From contig OZ244944.1 of NCBI GenBank assembly GCA_965222335.1, positions 3,224,001 through 3,288,000 on the forward strand: a stretch of DNA of 64,000 nucleotides, in the 5' to 3' direction. Below, piece by piece: positions 43,544-52,975 of this stretch. The stretch's first letter is position 1. Each line of letters opens with the position of its first letter. The translations under genes and the position numbers were made by a program. Under the pieces are notes generated by a model that saw only the letters and a program-made list of their open reading frames with translations, was not told the DNA's origin and did not search any database. This DNA comes from G965222335 sp965222335. Its GTDB lineage: Bacteria; Pseudomonadota; Gammaproteobacteria; Pseudomonadales; Halieaceae.

Positions 43544-43955
43544 GGCGGCGGGGCGCGGCTTCACCCTGGTCGAGGTCATGGTGGCCCTGGCGGTGGTGGC
43601 AGTGGCCCTGCCCGCGGTGATCCTCACGCTCTACCAGCAGGTGGATGGTACCGAGTACCTGCGCGACAAATCCCTCGCCCAGATGGTGGCCTCAAACAAG
43701 CTCGCCGAACTGCGCCTGCTGAGCCGGGCGCGCCAGAGCCTGCTGCAGGGGGAGGACACCGGCAGTGAAGAGCTCGCGGGTCGCCCCTGGTCCTGGCGCA
43801 TCCAGAGTACCGAGACCCAGGTGCAGTCCTTTTTCCGGGTGGAGATCTCGGTGCGCGCCGGCGAGGAAGTGCAGACCGGCCCGGCGCTGTACACCCTGGT
43901 GGCGTTTATGCAGGCGGAGCTGGAGGGGGGGGCAACAGCCGGTGGCGGTGCTTGA
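43527..43955 (+). CDS. gspI: Minor pseudopilin GspI
   Basis: 142-aa protein with leader ending RG|FTLVEVMVALAVVAVALPAVIL and Glu at +5. The body matches GspI (SLAQMVASNKLAELRL, RPWSWRIQSTETQVQSFFRVEISV). The start may be ATG 43527 (GGTGAG at 43513-43518) or ATG 43533; both lie inside the end of gspH. GspI nucleates the GspI-J-K tip. Confidence 0.9.
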   Translation: MTMRSRAAGRGFTLVEVMVALAVVAVALPAVILTLYQQVDGTEYLRDKSLAQMVASNKLAELRLLSRARQSLLQGEDTGSEELAGRPWSWRIQSTETQVQSFFRVEISVRAGEEVQTGPALYTLVAFMQAELEGGATAGGGA

Positions 43956-44592
43956 GCGCGGCTTCACCCTGATCGAGGTGCTGATCGCGCTGGCCCTGAC
44001 CGCGGTCATCGCGGCCGCGGCCTACCTGGGCCTGTCCACGGTGATCACCGGGGTCGAGGGCGCGCGCGGCGCGGCCGAGCGCACCGTGGAGGTCAACCGT
44101 GCCCTGCGCTTTCTCAGCCGGGACCTGCGTGAATTGAGCCCGCGCCCGGTGCTGGATGAATTCGGTGAGCCGGAGGCCGCCCTGAGTGGCGGCCGCGCGG
44201 CCCGCTTCCTCCTCAGCCTGACCCGCAGCGGCTGGCACAACCCCAATGCCCATCCCCGCAGCGCCCTGCAGCGGGTCAACTACGTTCTCGAGGACGAGGC
44301 CCTGTGGCGCGAGGCTTACCCGGTACTGGATCGCGCCGGGGATACCGAGGCCCAGCGGGTGAAGCTGCTGGACGGGGTACTGGATCTGCGCCTGGCCTTT
44401 CTCGCCGAGGTGGGATCGCTGGCGGTAAGCAGCCGCGGCACCCAGGTGGATACCCGCAACTGGCCCGAGAACTGGGTGGTCACCCCCGGTGACCCGGCGG
44501 CGGAGCTGGCGCCGCCCGCGGCCCTGGAGGTCACCCTGGACCTCAATGACTGGGGCGAGCTGAGGAGGCTGTATGTCCTGCCGCCCCTGTAA
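43942..44592 (+). CDS. gspJ: Minor pseudopilin GspJ
   Basis: 216-aa protein with leader ERG|FTLIEVLIALALTAVIAAAAYLGLS and Glu at +5. The body fits GspJ (RALRFLSRDLRELSPRPVLDEFGEPEAAL, LVTRSGWHNP-type core LTRSGWHNPNAHPRSALQR). The start is GTG 43942 (or GTG 43948), overlapping the end of gspI, behind a GGAGG-rich stretch. The long frame further upstream is only gspI in another register. Confidence 0.9.
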   Translation: MAVLERGFTLIEVLIALALTAVIAAAAYLGLSTVITGVEGARGAAERTVEVNRALRFLSRDLRELSPRPVLDEFGEPEAALSGGRAARFLLSLTRSGWHNPNAHPRSALQRVNYVLEDEALWREAYPVLDRAGDTEAQRVKLLDGVLDLRLAFLAEVGSLAVSSRGTQVDTRNWPENWVVTPGDPAAELAPPAALEVTLDLNDWGELRRLYVLPPL

Positions 44593-45622
44593 AGCGCGCA
44601 TCGGCCCCGCGGACCAGCGGGGTGCGGCCCTGGTGATTGCGCTGCTGGTGTTTGGCCTGTGCGCCGCCCTGGTGGTGGCGATGCAGCGGGACTTCAACCT
44701 GTTGCTGCAGCGCGGCGCCAACAGTTTTCTCGCCGAGCAGGGCTACGCCTACCTGCGCGGTGCCGAGGATCTCGCGGCCCTGGCCCTGGTGGTGGATCAC
44801 GACCTCGATACCGTGGCGGAGCGGCCCCGGGACGATCTCGAGGAGATCTGGGCCCAGCCCCCAGAGCCCTATCCGCTGGAAGACGGCGGCATCCTGCAGG
44901 GGGCGCTGGAGGACCTGCAGGGGCGCTTCAACCTCAACAACCTGGCGGGAGAACCCGCCGGGACCACCGGTGATGAGCCGGAGGTCGGGGCCGCTCCGCG
45001 TTTTACCCCGGCCCAGGCGCAGTTTATCCGCCTGCTACAGACCTTCGAGGAGCCCGCGGTCAGCCAGCAGGAGGCGGTTGCGATCACCGAGTCGGTGCGC
45101 GACTGGCTGGATGCGGACCGGATTCCCCGGGCCCTGGGCGCCGAGGATGACTATTACTACGGCCAGACGCCCGCCTATCGCGCGGCGAACCGGCCCCTGG
45201 CGAGCGTGACCGAATTGCGTGCGGTGGCCAATGTGACCCCTGAAATCTACCGCGCCCTGGCGCCCTGGGTGACCGTGTGGCCGCGCCGCGGCGGCAGCCT
45301 CAATATCCATACCGCGCCGGCCCAGGTGCTGCGCTCGCTGAATGCGGACGATGAACTCACCCCGCTGCGCGAGGACGAGGTAATGGACCTTGTCAGTTTG
45401 CGCGAGGAGGTCGGGTTCCTGGACACCGAGGACTTCCTTGCCCAGCCGATCTTTGCCGACAAGACGGTCACCGGCCTGCAGGCACTACTGGGTGAGCAGT
45501 CTTCCTATTTTCTTTTGCGCGCGGTGGTCGAAGTTGCCGACCGTACTATGCGCTTGTACAGTGTTCTCCACCGCGACCAGCGCCAGGTTGCGGCGGTAGT
45601 GCGCTCCAGTGGCGAGCTATGA
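44573..45622 (+). CDS. gspK: Minor pseudopilin GspK
   Basis: 349-aa protein, the large tip pseudopilin. The leader ends QRG|AALVIALLVFGLCAALVVAM; as usual for GspK the residue at mature +5 is not Glu. The large domain includes LQGRFNLNNLAG, SVRDWLDADRIPRALGAEDDYY and SVTELRAVANVTPEIYRALAPWVTVWP. The ATG at 44573 overlaps gspJ by 20 bp. Confidence 0.93.
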   Translation: MSCRPCKARIGPADQRGAALVIALLVFGLCAALVVAMQRDFNLLLQRGANSFLAEQGYAYLRGAEDLAALALVVDHDLDTVAERPRDDLEEIWAQPPEPYPLEDGGILQGALEDLQGRFNLNNLAGEPAGTTGDEPEVGAAPRFTPAQAQFIRLLQTFEEPAVSQQEAVAITESVRDWLDADRIPRALGAEDDYYYGQTPAYRAANRPLASVTELRAVANVTPEIYRALAPWVTVWPRRGGSLNIHTAPAQVLRSLNADDELTPLREDEVMDLVSLREEVGFLDTEDFLAQPIFADKTVTGLQALLGEQSSYFLLRAVVEVADRTMRLYSVLHRDQRQVAAVVRSSGEL

Positions 45623-45656
45623 GCGGCAGCCTGACCGATTTAGGAGTGAATCCGTT

Positions 45657-46856
45657 TTGCACAATATAGCCCTGGTGCGTCTGCTGGGTGAGCAACTGGT
45701 GTGGTACGCACCGGGCGCCGCCGAGTCACCGCGCCCCCTCGAGGCCGAGGAAGACCACGCAGCGCTGCGCGCCACCCTGGTACAGCAGCGCTGGACCCTG
45801 GCGTTTGCCGCACCGGCGGCCCAGGTTCGCCTGCTGGAGCTCGATGTCACCCCGGAAGAAAAAAAGCACATCAACCAGTCCCTGCCCTTCATGCTGGAAG
45901 AGCAGGTGGCGGAGGATATCGAGCACCTGCATTTTGCCGCCGCGCCGGTAGACAGGCTGCGCTACGTGGTCGCGGTCTGCGACCGGGATTCCATGGCCGC
46001 CTGGGAGGCAATGCTGGAGCCGCTGGGTGCCCTGGTCAGTCACTGGGTGCCGGAGCAGTTACTGCTGCCCTGGCAGGCTGGCGAGTGGTGTTTACTGCTG
46101 GAAGGCGACCGGGTGCTGCTGCGCAGCGGCGAGACTCAGGGCTTTGGTTGCGAACGCGACCTGTTACCGGTGCTGCTGGCTTCCGCCGGCGCCGAGCCCG
46201 CGCCGGATTCCCTAGTGGTGTACGGCGAGGACCAGCAGGCGGACCTGGCGCTGCTGCCGGAGCACCTGCGGCCCCTGGCCCAGTGGCGCCGGGGCAATCT
46301 CTGCAGTGCCCTGTTGCTCAGCGAGGGACTGCCGGCACTCAACCTGCGCCAGGGGCGCTACGCGCCGCAACTGCCACTGGGGCGCTGGTGGCGGGAATGG
46401 CGGCTGGTCGCGGGGGTTTTTGCGGCGGTGTTCTGCCTGCAGCTGCTGGCTACCTTCCTCGACTGGCGCGCGGCGACGGCCCAGAACCTGGCTTTGCGCG
46501 CCGCTACCGAGGCGAGCTTCCGCCAGGTCAATCCCCGCGGCGCCATGGTCGATGCCGAGAAACAGCTGCAGCGTCAGTTGAATGAGCTGCGCGGCGCCGG
46601 TCCGGGGGGCGGCTTCCTGCCGCTGCTGGCATCGGTGGGGGAAACACTGGACGAGGAGTCCGGCACCCTGCTGGCGAGCCTGAACTACAGCGCGCGGGCG
46701 GGCGAAATGCGGATGAATATTGTCGCCGATGATTTTGCCGCGGTGGAGCGGGTGCGCGCGGGGATCAACGGCGCTGGCCTGGCTGCCGTCCTCGAGAGCA
46801 GCAGTGCCCAGGATAGCGGCGTGCGGGCGCGCCTGCGGGTGGGGGAATCGCCATGA
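45657..46856 (+). CDS. gspL: Type II secretion protein GspL
   Basis: 399-aa bitopic protein. The cytoplasmic actin-like domain (LLELDVTPEEKKHINQSLPFMLEEQVAEDIEHLHFA) recruits GspE, and one membrane segment (about 250-270, VAGVFAAVFCLQLLATFL) leads to a periplasmic ferredoxin-like domain. I chose TTG 45657, which sits 10 bases after AGGAG (45642-45646); GTG 45609 inside the end of gspK is an alternative that adds 16 residues. Confidence 0.9.
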   Translation: MHNIALVRLLGEQLVWYAPGAAESPRPLEAEEDHAALRATLVQQRWTLAFAAPAAQVRLLELDVTPEEKKHINQSLPFMLEEQVAEDIEHLHFAAAPVDRLRYVVAVCDRDSMAAWEAMLEPLGALVSHWVPEQLLLPWQAGEWCLLLEGDRVLLRSGETQGFGCERDLLPVLLASAGAEPAPDSLVVYGEDQQADLALLPEHLRPLAQWRRGNLCSALLLSEGLPALNLRQGRYAPQLPLGRWWREWRLVAGVFAAVFCLQLLATFLDWRAATAQNLALRAATEASFRQVNPRGAMVDAEKQLQRQLNELRGAGPGGGFLPLLASVGETLDEESGTLLASLNYSARAGEMRMNIVADDFAAVERVRAGINGAGLAAVLESSSAQDSGVRARLRVGESP

Positions 46857-47326
46857 AGGCCTGGTTTGCGCGCTTCAATACCCGCGAGCAGCTCAGCCTG
46901 CTTCTGCTCGCGCTCGCGGTGGGCCTCTACCTGATGTATGCGGTGGCCTGGCTGCCGCTGGCGGAGCGGCGGGCGCAGACGGAGCTGCGCAATGCCGCCG
47001 CGGCGACCAGCCTGCAGCGAGTGGACGCCATGGTGTCCGAGTTGACCCAGTTGCGCGAGAGCGGCGCGGGCAGCACCGGCACGCGCAACCTGACTTCCCT
47101 GGTCAACCAGACCACCAGCGAGGTGGGCCTGTCCGTCAGCCGCCTGCAACCCGGGAGTCGCGGGGATATGCAGGTGCGCCTGGAAAGTGCGGATTTCGCC
47201 GCCGTGGTGAACTGGCTGTACCTGCTGGAGCAGCGCGAGGCACTGGTGCTGCAGGAGGTCTCGATTACCCAGTCCGGGACCGCCGGGCGGGTCAACGCCA
47301 CGGTACGTATCGGGCAGGGAGCTTAG
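46853..47326 (+). CDS. gspM: Type II secretion protein GspM
   Basis: 157-aa bitopic protein with a short cytoplasmic N-terminus, one membrane segment (about 14-34) and a periplasmic domain (SLVNQTTSEVGLSVSRLQPGS, NWLYLLEQREALVLQEVSI). GspM partners with GspL and GspC. The ATG overlaps gspL by 4 bp. Confidence 0.9.
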   Translation: MKAWFARFNTREQLSLLLLALAVGLYLMYAVAWLPLAERRAQTELRNAAAATSLQRVDAMVSELTQLRESGAGSTGTRNLTSLVNQTTSEVGLSVSRLQPGSRGDMQVRLESADFAAVVNWLYLLEQREALVLQEVSITQSGTAGRVNATVRIGQGA

Positions 47327-47329
47327 GCG

Positions 47330-48079
47330 GTGTTACGCGATTGGCGGGTGATTCTCGCCGCCCTCACCCTGTTGCTGGTGACCCTCGTGGTGTCTGCCCC
47401 GGCGCGCCTGCTGCCGCTGCTGTTGCCGGGGGAACAGGTGCAGCTGGCGGGACTCAAGGGCAGTCTCTGGCGGGGCAGCGCAAGCCGCGCGCTGGTGCGC
47501 ACGGAGGCGGGGTGGCTGCACCTGGGCGAGCTGCAGTGGGCGTTGCGGCCGCTTTCGCTCCTGGGCCTGGCGCCACAGCTGCAGGTCGAGACCCGCTGGG
47601 GCGCCCAGTACGCCAACGCCATCATCACCCTGCGCGGGCAGCGGGATATCGACCTCGAGGCGGTGGACGCGCGCATCGACGCCAGCCTGCTGCGGCAGCT
47701 GGCGCCGGTCGCGGTCGATGGCGAGATTGCCCTGCGCGCGGAGATCCTGTCCCTGCGCGATGCGGTACCGGTCAATGCCAGGGGCCGCCTGCTGTGGGAC
47801 CGGGGCGCGTGGCTTGCACCGGGCGGGCGCCTGCCCCTGGGCAGTTACGAGCTGAGCTTTACCCAGGCCGGCCCGGGGACACCCCTTACCGGCGAGGTCA
47901 CCACCGTATCGGGGCCGGTCAATGCGGCGGGCGAGCTCGCGCTGGACGGCCGTGATTATCGGGTGGACGTGCGCATTGATGCCGGCGCCGGGATGGACCC
48001 GCGCCTGCGCAATGCCCTGTCATTGATCGCCCGCCCTGCCGGGGACGGTTATCATCTGGAACTCAACGGCGCACTCTAG
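47330..48079 (+). CDS. gspN: Type II secretion protein GspN
   Basis: 249-aa protein with an N-terminal membrane segment (about 7-25) and a beta-rich periplasmic body (LAGLKGSLWRGSASRALVRTEAGWLHLGELQWALRPLSLLGL) typical of GspN, an accessory component of some type II systems. It starts at GTG 47330, 3 bp after gspM, and is the last gsp gene. A short hairpin without a T-run follows at 48079-48093. Confidence 0.85.
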   Translation: MLRDWRVILAALTLLLVTLVVSAPARLLPLLLPGEQVQLAGLKGSLWRGSASRALVRTEAGWLHLGELQWALRPLSLLGLAPQLQVETRWGAQYANAIITLRGQRDIDLEAVDARIDASLLRQLAPVAVDGEIALRAEILSLRDAVPVNARGRLLWDRGAWLAPGGRLPLGSYELSFTQAGPGTPLTGEVTTVSGPVNAAGELALDGRDYRVDVRIDAGAGMDPRLRNALSLIARPAGDGYHLELNGAL

Positions 48080-48093
48080 GGCACCAAGTGCCC
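48079..48093 (+). terminator. Short hairpin after gspN
   Basis: GGGCAC (48079-48084), loop CAA, GTGCCC (48088-48093), starting at the last base of the gspN stop codon. No T-run follows, so it may only pause transcription or protect the 3' end rather than terminate. Confidence 0.4.
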
Positions 48094-48126
48094 TGGGAGC
48101 GCGCCATACATCGACGGGAGAGCAGT

Positions 48127-48306
48127 ATGAGTGAAGAAGGCTACCGCAAGTACGAGTGTGTGATCTGTGGTTTTATCTACGATGAGGCGGAGGGACTGCC
48201 CGAGGACGGGATTCCCGCAGGTACGCGCTGGGAAGATATTCCCGATGACTGGGAATGCCCGGACTGCGGCATCGGCAAGTCTGAATTCGATCTACTGGAA
48301 GAGTGA
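48127..48306 (+). CDS. Rubredoxin
   Basis: 59-aa iron-sulfur electron carrier with one Fe bound by four Cys in two CxxC(G) pairs: YECVICGFIYDEAEG and DWECPDCGIGKSEF. Family use includes alkane hydroxylases and oxidative-stress reductases; no such partner is adjacent, so its role here is open. The ATG at 48127 gives the typical rubredoxin N-terminus. Confidence 0.95.
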   Translation: MSEEGYRKYECVICGFIYDEAEGLPEDGIPAGTRWEDIPDDWECPDCGIGKSEFDLLEE

Positions 48307-48335
48307 GTCGGGTAACGAGGGGCGAGGGTAGGCTG

Positions 48336-49664
48336 ATGGCGAGAGGCTGGCGCGCGGGACTGGCGGTTTTCTGTCTGGGGTTTGTTGTCCCCTTAACGCT
48401 GGCTGCGCAGCCGGCCACGCCTCAGCCGGCCGGTCCCATGCAGGGGGTGCCGCCTGCGCGGGAGAGCCAGGTGACCCTGGAGAACTATCGTCAGGCACCC
48501 TTCAATCGCTGGGCCTTTCGCAATGCCGCCGCGCCGCTGCATGTGGTCATGATCCCGCGGGAGGGTGATATCCGCCGCCTGGCGGGACCCTTGCGGCCCG
48601 AACTGGGGGAGTTCCAGGTCGACCTGGATGAAGCGGAGCCACAGGACTTTGACGCCGTGTTTGCGGATAACCATGCCAATGGCGTGGTGGTGATGCAGGG
48701 CAGCCGCCTGCTGCACGAGCGCTACTTCGGCGACTTCGGTCCCCATCAGCAGCATCTCTGGTTCTCAATGACCAAGTCCCTGGCGTCCTCGGTGTTCGGA
48801 CTGCTGGTGGAGAGCGGGCATGTGGATCTGGCGGCGTCGCCGGCGGACTACATTCCCGAGTTGCGCGAGAGTGGCTTTGCCCGGGTCACCGTGCAGCAGC
48901 TGCTGGACCACAGTACGGCGATCGATTTCCAGGAGAACTACACCGATCCGGCCTCGGATTTCGCCCGCTACTACGCCCCGGCCCTGGGGATGGCCTACCT
49001 GCCCGGGGCCGCGGACGCGAGCCCCGCAGAGGCCGAAATCTACGGTGTACATGATTTTCTCAGCCGCTTCGTGCGCCCTGACCCCGCCGTGGCCCCGGGA
49101 GCGCGCTTTGACTACAACTCCAGCAATGCCGATGTGCTCGGCTGGCTGATCGCACGCCTCTCCGGCGAAACCTTCCAGGACTATGTGCAGCGGGTGCTGT
49201 GGAGCCAGATCGGCGCCGAGCACGATGCCTACATCGCCGTGGATCGCGCCTACATGCCCGTGGTGACCGGCGGCATGAATACCACCCTGCGCGACGCCGC
49301 CCGCTTTGGCATGGTGATTCGCGATCGCGGGGAGTACCTCGGCCGGCGTCTGCTGCCAGCGGCCTGGATCGATGCCACTCTGGCGGTCGACGAGCAGCTG
49401 AGGGCCAATATGGCGGCCAACCCGAATTACCGCGGTGACCCCTGGCAGGCCTATCACAATATGTGGTGGGTGCTGGATGCAGAGCGCGGTGAGTACGCTG
49501 CCGTGGGTATTCACGGCCAGGTGATCTATATCAATCGCAGCTCGGATACGGTCATGGCCTGGTTCTCCAGCCAGCCCGGCGCCTCCGCGGCGGGCAACCC
49601 GACCTTTCACGCCAAGCTCAGGGCAGCGCGGCAGCTGGCCGAGTACCTGGTGCCTGGGAACTGA
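48336..49664 (+). CDS. Exported serine hydrolase, beta-lactamase family (class C / NylB-like)
   Basis: 442-aa protein with a signal peptide (GWRAGLAVFCLGFVVPLTLAAQP) and a penicillin-binding-like fold. The active-site SxxK is SMTK in WFSMTKSLASSVFG, and YxN is YNS in FDYNSSNADVLGWL. Such proteins include esterases, amide hydrolases and DD-peptidases; I cannot assign the substrate. The start is ATG 48336; a GTG at 48303 inside the rubredoxin stop region would add 11 residues before the signal peptide. Confidence 0.85.
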   Translation: MARGWRAGLAVFCLGFVVPLTLAAQPATPQPAGPMQGVPPARESQVTLENYRQAPFNRWAFRNAAAPLHVVMIPREGDIRRLAGPLRPELGEFQVDLDEAEPQDFDAVFADNHANGVVVMQGSRLLHERYFGDFGPHQQHLWFSMTKSLASSVFGLLVESGHVDLAASPADYIPELRESGFARVTVQQLLDHSTAIDFQENYTDPASDFARYYAPALGMAYLPGAADASPAEAEIYGVHDFLSRFVRPDPAVAPGARFDYNSSNADVLGWLIARLSGETFQDYVQRVLWSQIGAEHDAYIAVDRAYMPVVTGGMNTTLRDAARFGMVIRDRGEYLGRRLLPAAWIDATLAVDEQLRANMAANPNYRGDPWQAYHNMWWVLDAERGEYAAVGIHGQVIYINRSSDTVMAWFSSQPGASAAGNPTFHAKLRAARQLAEYLVPGN

Positions 49665-49724
49665 CCCTGAACTGTCGGCGCGGAATCGGTACACTGTCGC
49701 GCCACACAGGCCTGGACGAGAACC

Positions 49725-51515
49725 ATGACAAAGCACACTGAAGATCGCCTGCGGGCCCTGCGCCAGTTGATGCAGGAGAGGGGTTACGCCGCCCTGGTGG
49801 TGCCCCGGGCGGATGAATACCTGGGCGAATACATCCCCGCCCATAACGAGCGGCTGCATTGGCTCACCGGCTTTACCGGCTCCGCCGGCACCGCCGTGGT
49901 GACCCACAGCGAGGCGGCGATTTTTGTCGACGGCCGCTACAAGGTGCAGGTACGCCGCCAGGTCGACGGGGACAGTTTCCAGATTTTACCCCTGTTGGAA
50001 ACGCCACCGATGGCCTGGCTGTGCGAGCATCTCGACGAGGGTGCCGTGGTGGCCTGCGACCCGAGGCTGCATACCCTGGCCTGGTACCGCGCATCCGCGC
50101 AGACCCTTTCCGCAGCGGGCCTTACGCTGTGCGCCGACAGTGACAACCTGGTCGATCTCTGCTGGCAGGATCGGCCACAGCCGGAGGTGCGCTGCGCGAT
50201 GCTGCTGGGGGAGCAGTACACCGGCGAATCCAGTATCAGCAAGCGCCAGCGGATCGGTAACGCGGTGGCGGAAGCCGGTGCCGATGCGACCCTGGTGTTT
50301 GCGCCGGATGCGGTGAGCTGGTTGCTGAATATTCGCGGCACTGACGTACCCCGGTTGCCGGTCGTGCAGAGCTTTGCCCTGCTGTCTGCCGACGGCGAGC
50401 TGAACCTGTACGTGGATCCGCGCCGCCTGCCCGAGGATTTCAGTGCCCACGTGGGCGACGGGGTGAACTGCCACAGCGAGGCGCAGTTCGCCGAGCAGGC
50501 GGCGGCGCTGGCCGGGCGCCGGGTGCTGGTCGACCCGGACAATGCCAACGCCTGGAGTCTGCTCACCCTCGAGGACGCCGGGGCAAGCCTGGTCGAGGGG
50601 CGCGACCCGGTATTGCTGCCCAAGGCCTGCAAGAATGCCCGGGAGATCGCCGGCGCGCGCCGTGCCCATCTGCGCGACGCGGTGGCGGAAATCCGCTTCC
50701 TCGCCTGGCTCGACGCGGAGGTCGAGGCGGGGCGCCTGCACGACGAGGCGGAGCTGTCAGACCAGCTCTATGCCTACCGCGCTGCGGGAGAGCATTTCCA
50801 GGGTGGCTCCTTCGCCACCATTTCCGCGGCTGGCCCCAACGCGGCGATGTGTCACTACAACCACGAGGACGCCGCCGCGCCGGGGCACCTGACCATGGAC
50901 TCGGTGTACCTGGTGGACAGCGGCGCCCAGTACACCGATGGCACCACGGATATCACCCGCACCGTGGCCATTGGCGACCCCGGTGCGGAAGTCAGGCGCC
51001 TGTTCACCCTGGTGCTCAAGGGCCATATTGCCCTGGATCGGGCGCGCTTCCCCCGCGGCACCACCGGGACCCACCTCGACGCGCTGGCGCGGCAATTCCT
51101 CTGGCAGGCCGGGTTCGATTATGACCACGGCACCGGCCATGGCGTGGGCGCGTTTCTCAGTGTGCACGAGGCACCCCAGCGGATCTCCAGGGCCTGGAGC
51201 GCCGTGCCCCTGATGCCGGGCATGATCCTGAGCAATGAGCCTGGCTACTATCGCGACGACGGCTTCGGCATTCGCTGCGAGAACCTGGTGGTGGTGCGAG
51301 AGGTTGAGGACGACCTGGAAACGCCGATGCTGGAGTTCGATGCCCTCACCCTGGTGCCCTTCGACCGGCGCCTGATCGACAACAGTCTTCTCAGTGCCCC
51401 TGAGCGCGCCTGGATAGATCATTACCACCAGCGCGTGATAGATACCCTGGGACCGCTGGTGGACGATTCCGATCGCCGCTGGCTGCAGCAGGCCACGCGA
51501 CCGCTGGGCGACTGA
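49725..51515 (+). CDS. X-Pro aminopeptidase, M24 family (aminopeptidase P1-like)
   Basis: 596-aa metallopeptidase, the length and three-domain plan of the eukaryotic-type (XPNPEP1-like) aminopeptidase P rather than the 440-aa PepP. Two N-terminal creatinase-like domains precede the pita-bread domain with metal ligands: Asp in VDSGAQYTDGTTDIT, His in GTGHGVGAFLSVHE, Glu in LSNEPGYYRDDGFGIRCENL. It removes the N-terminal residue from X-Pro peptides in the cytoplasm. Two amino-acid transporter genes follow on the same strand. Confidence 0.93.
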   Translation: MTKHTEDRLRALRQLMQERGYAALVVPRADEYLGEYIPAHNERLHWLTGFTGSAGTAVVTHSEAAIFVDGRYKVQVRRQVDGDSFQILPLLETPPMAWLCEHLDEGAVVACDPRLHTLAWYRASAQTLSAAGLTLCADSDNLVDLCWQDRPQPEVRCAMLLGEQYTGESSISKRQRIGNAVAEAGADATLVFAPDAVSWLLNIRGTDVPRLPVVQSFALLSADGELNLYVDPRRLPEDFSAHVGDGVNCHSEAQFAEQAAALAGRRVLVDPDNANAWSLLTLEDAGASLVEGRDPVLLPKACKNAREIAGARRAHLRDAVAEIRFLAWLDAEVEAGRLHDEAELSDQLYAYRAAGEHFQGGSFATISAAGPNAAMCHYNHEDAAAPGHLTMDSVYLVDSGAQYTDGTTDITRTVAIGDPGAEVRRLFTLVLKGHIALDRARFPRGTTGTHLDALARQFLWQAGFDYDHGTGHGVGAFLSVHEAPQRISRAWSAVPLMPGMILSNEPGYYRDDGFGIRCENLVVVREVEDDLETPMLEFDALTLVPFDRRLIDNSLLSAPERAWIDHYHQRVIDTLGPLVDDSDRRWLQQATRPLGD

Positions 51516-51573
51516 ACCGGCGCCGGCTTTTCCTGTAGACTGCATTTCATAACAACAGTTCGGAGTCCATCTC

Positions 51574-52923
51574 ATGGCTACAGCCAGCGCTGAGCACTGG
51601 TCATCACGTTTTGCATTCCTTATGGCCTCGGTGGGCTTTGCCGTGGGCCTGGGCAATATCTGGCGCTTCCCCTACGTCACGGGTGAAAACGGCGGCGCCG
51701 CCTTCGTCATCATCTATCTTGCCTGCGCCTTCGGTATCGGTGTGCCCATCCTGGTGGCGGAGCTGCTCATAGGACGCCGCGGCGCGGCCAGCCCGCCGGA
51801 GGCGATGGCCAATGTGGCCCAGGAAAGCGGCCGCTCAAGACAGTGGCAGTGGGTCGGCGGCATGGGCCTGCTGGCGGCTTTCTCCATCGTGATCGTGTAT
51901 TCCGGGGTCGTCGGCTGGGTGCTCTGGTATCTGTACAAGGCAGTCATGACCGGTTTTGCCGGCATTGACACCGGCCTCGCGGGGGCCGAGTTCGACGGGG
52001 TGCTGGCGGACAATCTCGGGATGCTGTTCTGGACCACCCTGGGGCTGGCCATCACCGGCCTGATCATTTTCTCCGGGGTCAAGGACGGGATCGAACGCGC
52101 GGTCAGCTTCATGATGCCGCTGATGTTCGTGCTGCTGGTGTTCCTGGCTGGCTATAATTATTTCGCCGGCGGCTTTATGGAGGCGCTGGCCTGGCTGTTC
52201 ACCCCCGACTTCAGCAAGATCGGACCCGAGGCGGTGCTGGCCGCCATCGGCCAGGCCTTTTTCTCCATCGGCGTGGCCATGGGGGGGATGATGACCTACG
52301 GTTCCTACCTGCCGCGCAGCATCTCTATCAGCCAGTCGGTGCTGATTATCGTCATCGCCGATACCCTGGTCGCCCTGCTCGCGGGGCTGGTGATCTTTCC
52401 CGCGGTGTTCAATTACGGCCTGGATCCGGCGGCGGGCGCCGGCCTGATCTTCCAGACCCTGCCCGTGGCTTTCGCCCAGATGCCGGGGGGGCACCTGTTC
52501 AGCGTGCTGTTCTTTACCATGCTCTCGGTGGCCGGGATTACCTCCATGGTGGGGCTGATCGAGAGCGTCAACGCCTGGATCGAGGAACGCTTCTCAATTT
52601 CCCGCCACCAGAGCGCGATGATCGTGGTAGGCGCGGTGGCGGTCCTGAGCGTACTCAGCATCCTGTCCTACAACGTGCTCAGCGGGCTCAGCCTGGGCGG
52701 CAAGAACTTCAACGACACCATGGACTACTTCTCCAACCAGATCCTGCTGCCGCTGGGTGGCTTGCTGATCGCGGTGTTTGCCGGCTGGGTGATGAAGCGT
52801 TCCGCGAGCCGGGATGAGCTGCCGGTGCTCAACAATACCCTGTACAACGTCTGGCACTTCCTGATCCGCTACGTGGTGCCGCCGGCCCTGCTGGTGATCT
52901 TCGTGCTGGGTATCCTGGACTGA
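51574..52923 (+). CDS. Sodium-dependent amino-acid transporter (NSS/SNF family)
   Basis: 449-aa LeuT-fold transporter with about 11-12 membrane segments. The N-terminus FAFLMASVGFAVGLGNIWRFPYVTGENGGAAFVIIYL carries the unwound TM1 motif (VGLGNIWRFPY) that coordinates substrate and sodium. ILVAELLIGRRG follows. Substrate is probably an amino acid. It lies 58 bp after the aminopeptidase gene and is followed by a strong hairpin. Confidence 0.93.
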   Translation: MATASAEHWSSRFAFLMASVGFAVGLGNIWRFPYVTGENGGAAFVIIYLACAFGIGVPILVAELLIGRRGAASPPEAMANVAQESGRSRQWQWVGGMGLLAAFSIVIVYSGVVGWVLWYLYKAVMTGFAGIDTGLAGAEFDGVLADNLGMLFWTTLGLAITGLIIFSGVKDGIERAVSFMMPLMFVLLVFLAGYNYFAGGFMEALAWLFTPDFSKIGPEAVLAAIGQAFFSIGVAMGGMMTYGSYLPRSISISQSVLIIVIADTLVALLAGLVIFPAVFNYGLDPAAGAGLIFQTLPVAFAQMPGGHLFSVLFFTMLSVAGITSMVGLIESVNAWIEERFSISRHQSAMIVVGAVAVLSVLSILSYNVLSGLSLGGKNFNDTMDYFSNQILLPLGGLLIAVFAGWVMKRSASRDELPVLNNTLYNVWHFLIRYVVPPALLVIFVLGILD

Positions 52924-52926
52924 AAT

Positions 52927-52950
52927 CGGGCGCGGCCCGGACCGCGCCCG
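52927..52950 (+). terminator. GC-rich hairpin between the two sodium symporter genes
   Basis: CGGGCGCGG (52927-52935) and CCGCGCCCG (52942-52950) form a perfect 9-bp stem with a 6-base loop, starting 4 bases after the stop codon. No T-run follows. It may reduce expression of the downstream AGCS gene or protect the upstream mRNA. Confidence 0.5.
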
Positions 52951-52975
52951 TCGCGTCACAAACAAGGGGGCAGCC

